Positions 39,281 to 39,823 of a stretch of DNA of 39,823 nt are shown in pieces. The stretch covers positions 1-39,823 of the forward strand of contig NZ_QVTC01000046.1 in assembly GCF_003429085.1 (NCBI RefSeq), in the 5' to 3' direction. A model generated the notes under the pieces. That model had not been told where the DNA came from, made no database searches, and saw nothing but the letters and a program-made list of their open reading frames with translations. How positions within the stretch are numbered: the first letter of the stretch is position 1; each line of letters opens with the position of its first letter. The stretch comes from Bacillus sp. V59.32b (GTDB taxonomy: Bacteria; Bacillota; Bacilli; Bacillales; DSM-1321). The position numbers and the translations under genes are program-made.

Positions 39281-39823
39281 GAGCGATTATTCGAATATAT
39301 GGACGATTATTTAAATTTATGATCCATTATCCGAATATATGAGCGATTGTCCACATTTATGAGCCGTTATCCGAATATATGAGTGGTTATGCAAATTTAT
39401 GAGCGATTATCCAAACTTATGAGCCATTATCCGAATATATGAGCGGTTATGCAAATTTATGAGCCATTATCCGAATATATGAGCGATTGTCCGAATATGA
39501 GCGATTAACCAAATATATGAACGGTTATCCAAACTTATGAGCCATTATCCGAATATACGAGCGGTTATGCAAATTTATGAGCCGTTATCCGAATATATGA
39601 GCGATTGTTCAAATTTATGAGCCATTATCCGAATATATGAGCGCTTATCCAAATTTATGAGCCATTATCCGAATATATGAGCGATTATCCAAATTTATGA
39701 GCGATTAACCGAATATATGAGCGGTTATGCAAATTTATGAGCGATTGCCCAAATTTATGAGCCGTTATCCGAATAAATGAGCGATTGGCCGAATTTATGA
39801 GCCGTTATCCGAATATATGAGCG
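39281..39823 (+). repeat. Tandem array of the 20-bp repeat (right array)
   Basis: Twenty-seven full units plus five bases to the window edge. Units are 20 bp except one of 18 bp (39481-39498). Two main variants alternate for most of the array: GAGCCATTATCCGAATATAT and GAGCGATTATCCAAATTTAT, so the true period is about 40 bp. It is the reverse-complement orientation of the left array on the + strand, but has the same orientation relative to its upstream gene. No spacers, no ORF. Continues beyond the window. Confidence 0.96.

Noticed and set aside
39281..39823. CRISPR array
   Set aside because: Units are contiguous 20-mers without unique spacers, and no cas gene is present; the same holds for 1-290.

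Overview
The window looks like chromosome from a low-GC, endospore-forming member of the Bacillaceae. The clues are strong AGGAGG-type ribosome binding sites with frequent GTG/TTG starts, an RsbS/RsbT pair, a CdaS-type (sporulation-class) diadenylate cyclase, an IlvK/YwaA-like aminotransferase, YueI, CcpA-type cre boxes and a YkuD-type L,D-transpeptidase. I cannot name the species. No rRNA, tRNA, insertion sequence, prophage or CRISPR array was seen.

Layout. Positions 1-290 hold a tandem array of a 20-bp AT-rich repeat. An rsbS-rsbT pair (360-1120) follows, then a complete branched-chain-amino-acid-type ABC importer read leftward (livH-livM-livG-livF-livK, 5974 to 1336). Next is a leftward acyl-CoA catabolic region (6106-16924): an HSL-type esterase, a 4HBT thioesterase, a TetR regulator, two thiolases, three acyl-CoA dehydrogenases, a two-subunit MaoC hydratase, an SDR dehydrogenase and a DUF3870 protein. 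Three copies of one palindromic operator lie in this region. Positions 16925-18571 hold a candidate structured small RNA, two related tiny ORFs and cdaS. Positions 18776-24247 hold a predicted operon of an R2lox-like Mn/Fe oxidase, an aldehyde dehydrogenase and an iron-type alcohol dehydrogenase, with a divergent GAF-LuxR regulator and a DMT-family transporter.

From 33509 down to 24550 lies a second acyl-CoA operon: a TetR regulator, two overlapping acyl-CoA dehydrogenases (one degenerate), an SCP2 protein, an AMP-forming acyl-CoA ligase, an SDR, a thiolase, an enoyl-CoA hydratase and a DUF4442 protein. The rest is housekeeping or accessory: ilvK/ilvE, an exported metallophosphoesterase, a small membrane-protein pseudogene with an in-frame TGA, an AI-2E-family permease, yueI, and an L,D-transpeptidase broken by a one-base frameshift. 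The window closes with a second array of the same 20-bp repeat in inverted orientation (39281-39823).

How the parts may work together (inference). The two TetR-controlled blocks supply an activating ligase, several dehydrogenases, hydratases of both MaoC and crotonase type, two SDRs and three thiolases, which is enough for beta-oxidation of an unusual (branched, cyclic or terpenoid/steroid-like) carboxylic acid. The SDR + MaoC + SCP2 + thiolase set matches, as separate proteins, the domains fused in peroxisomal MFE-2 and SCPx. The R2lox-ALDH-ADH operon could form the acid by oxidising a hydrocarbon or alcohol, and the Liv-type importer and esterase could bring in or release the substrate. No ETF genes, biotin-dependent carboxylase or ring-cleavage oxygenase is present here, so the substrate remains unknown.
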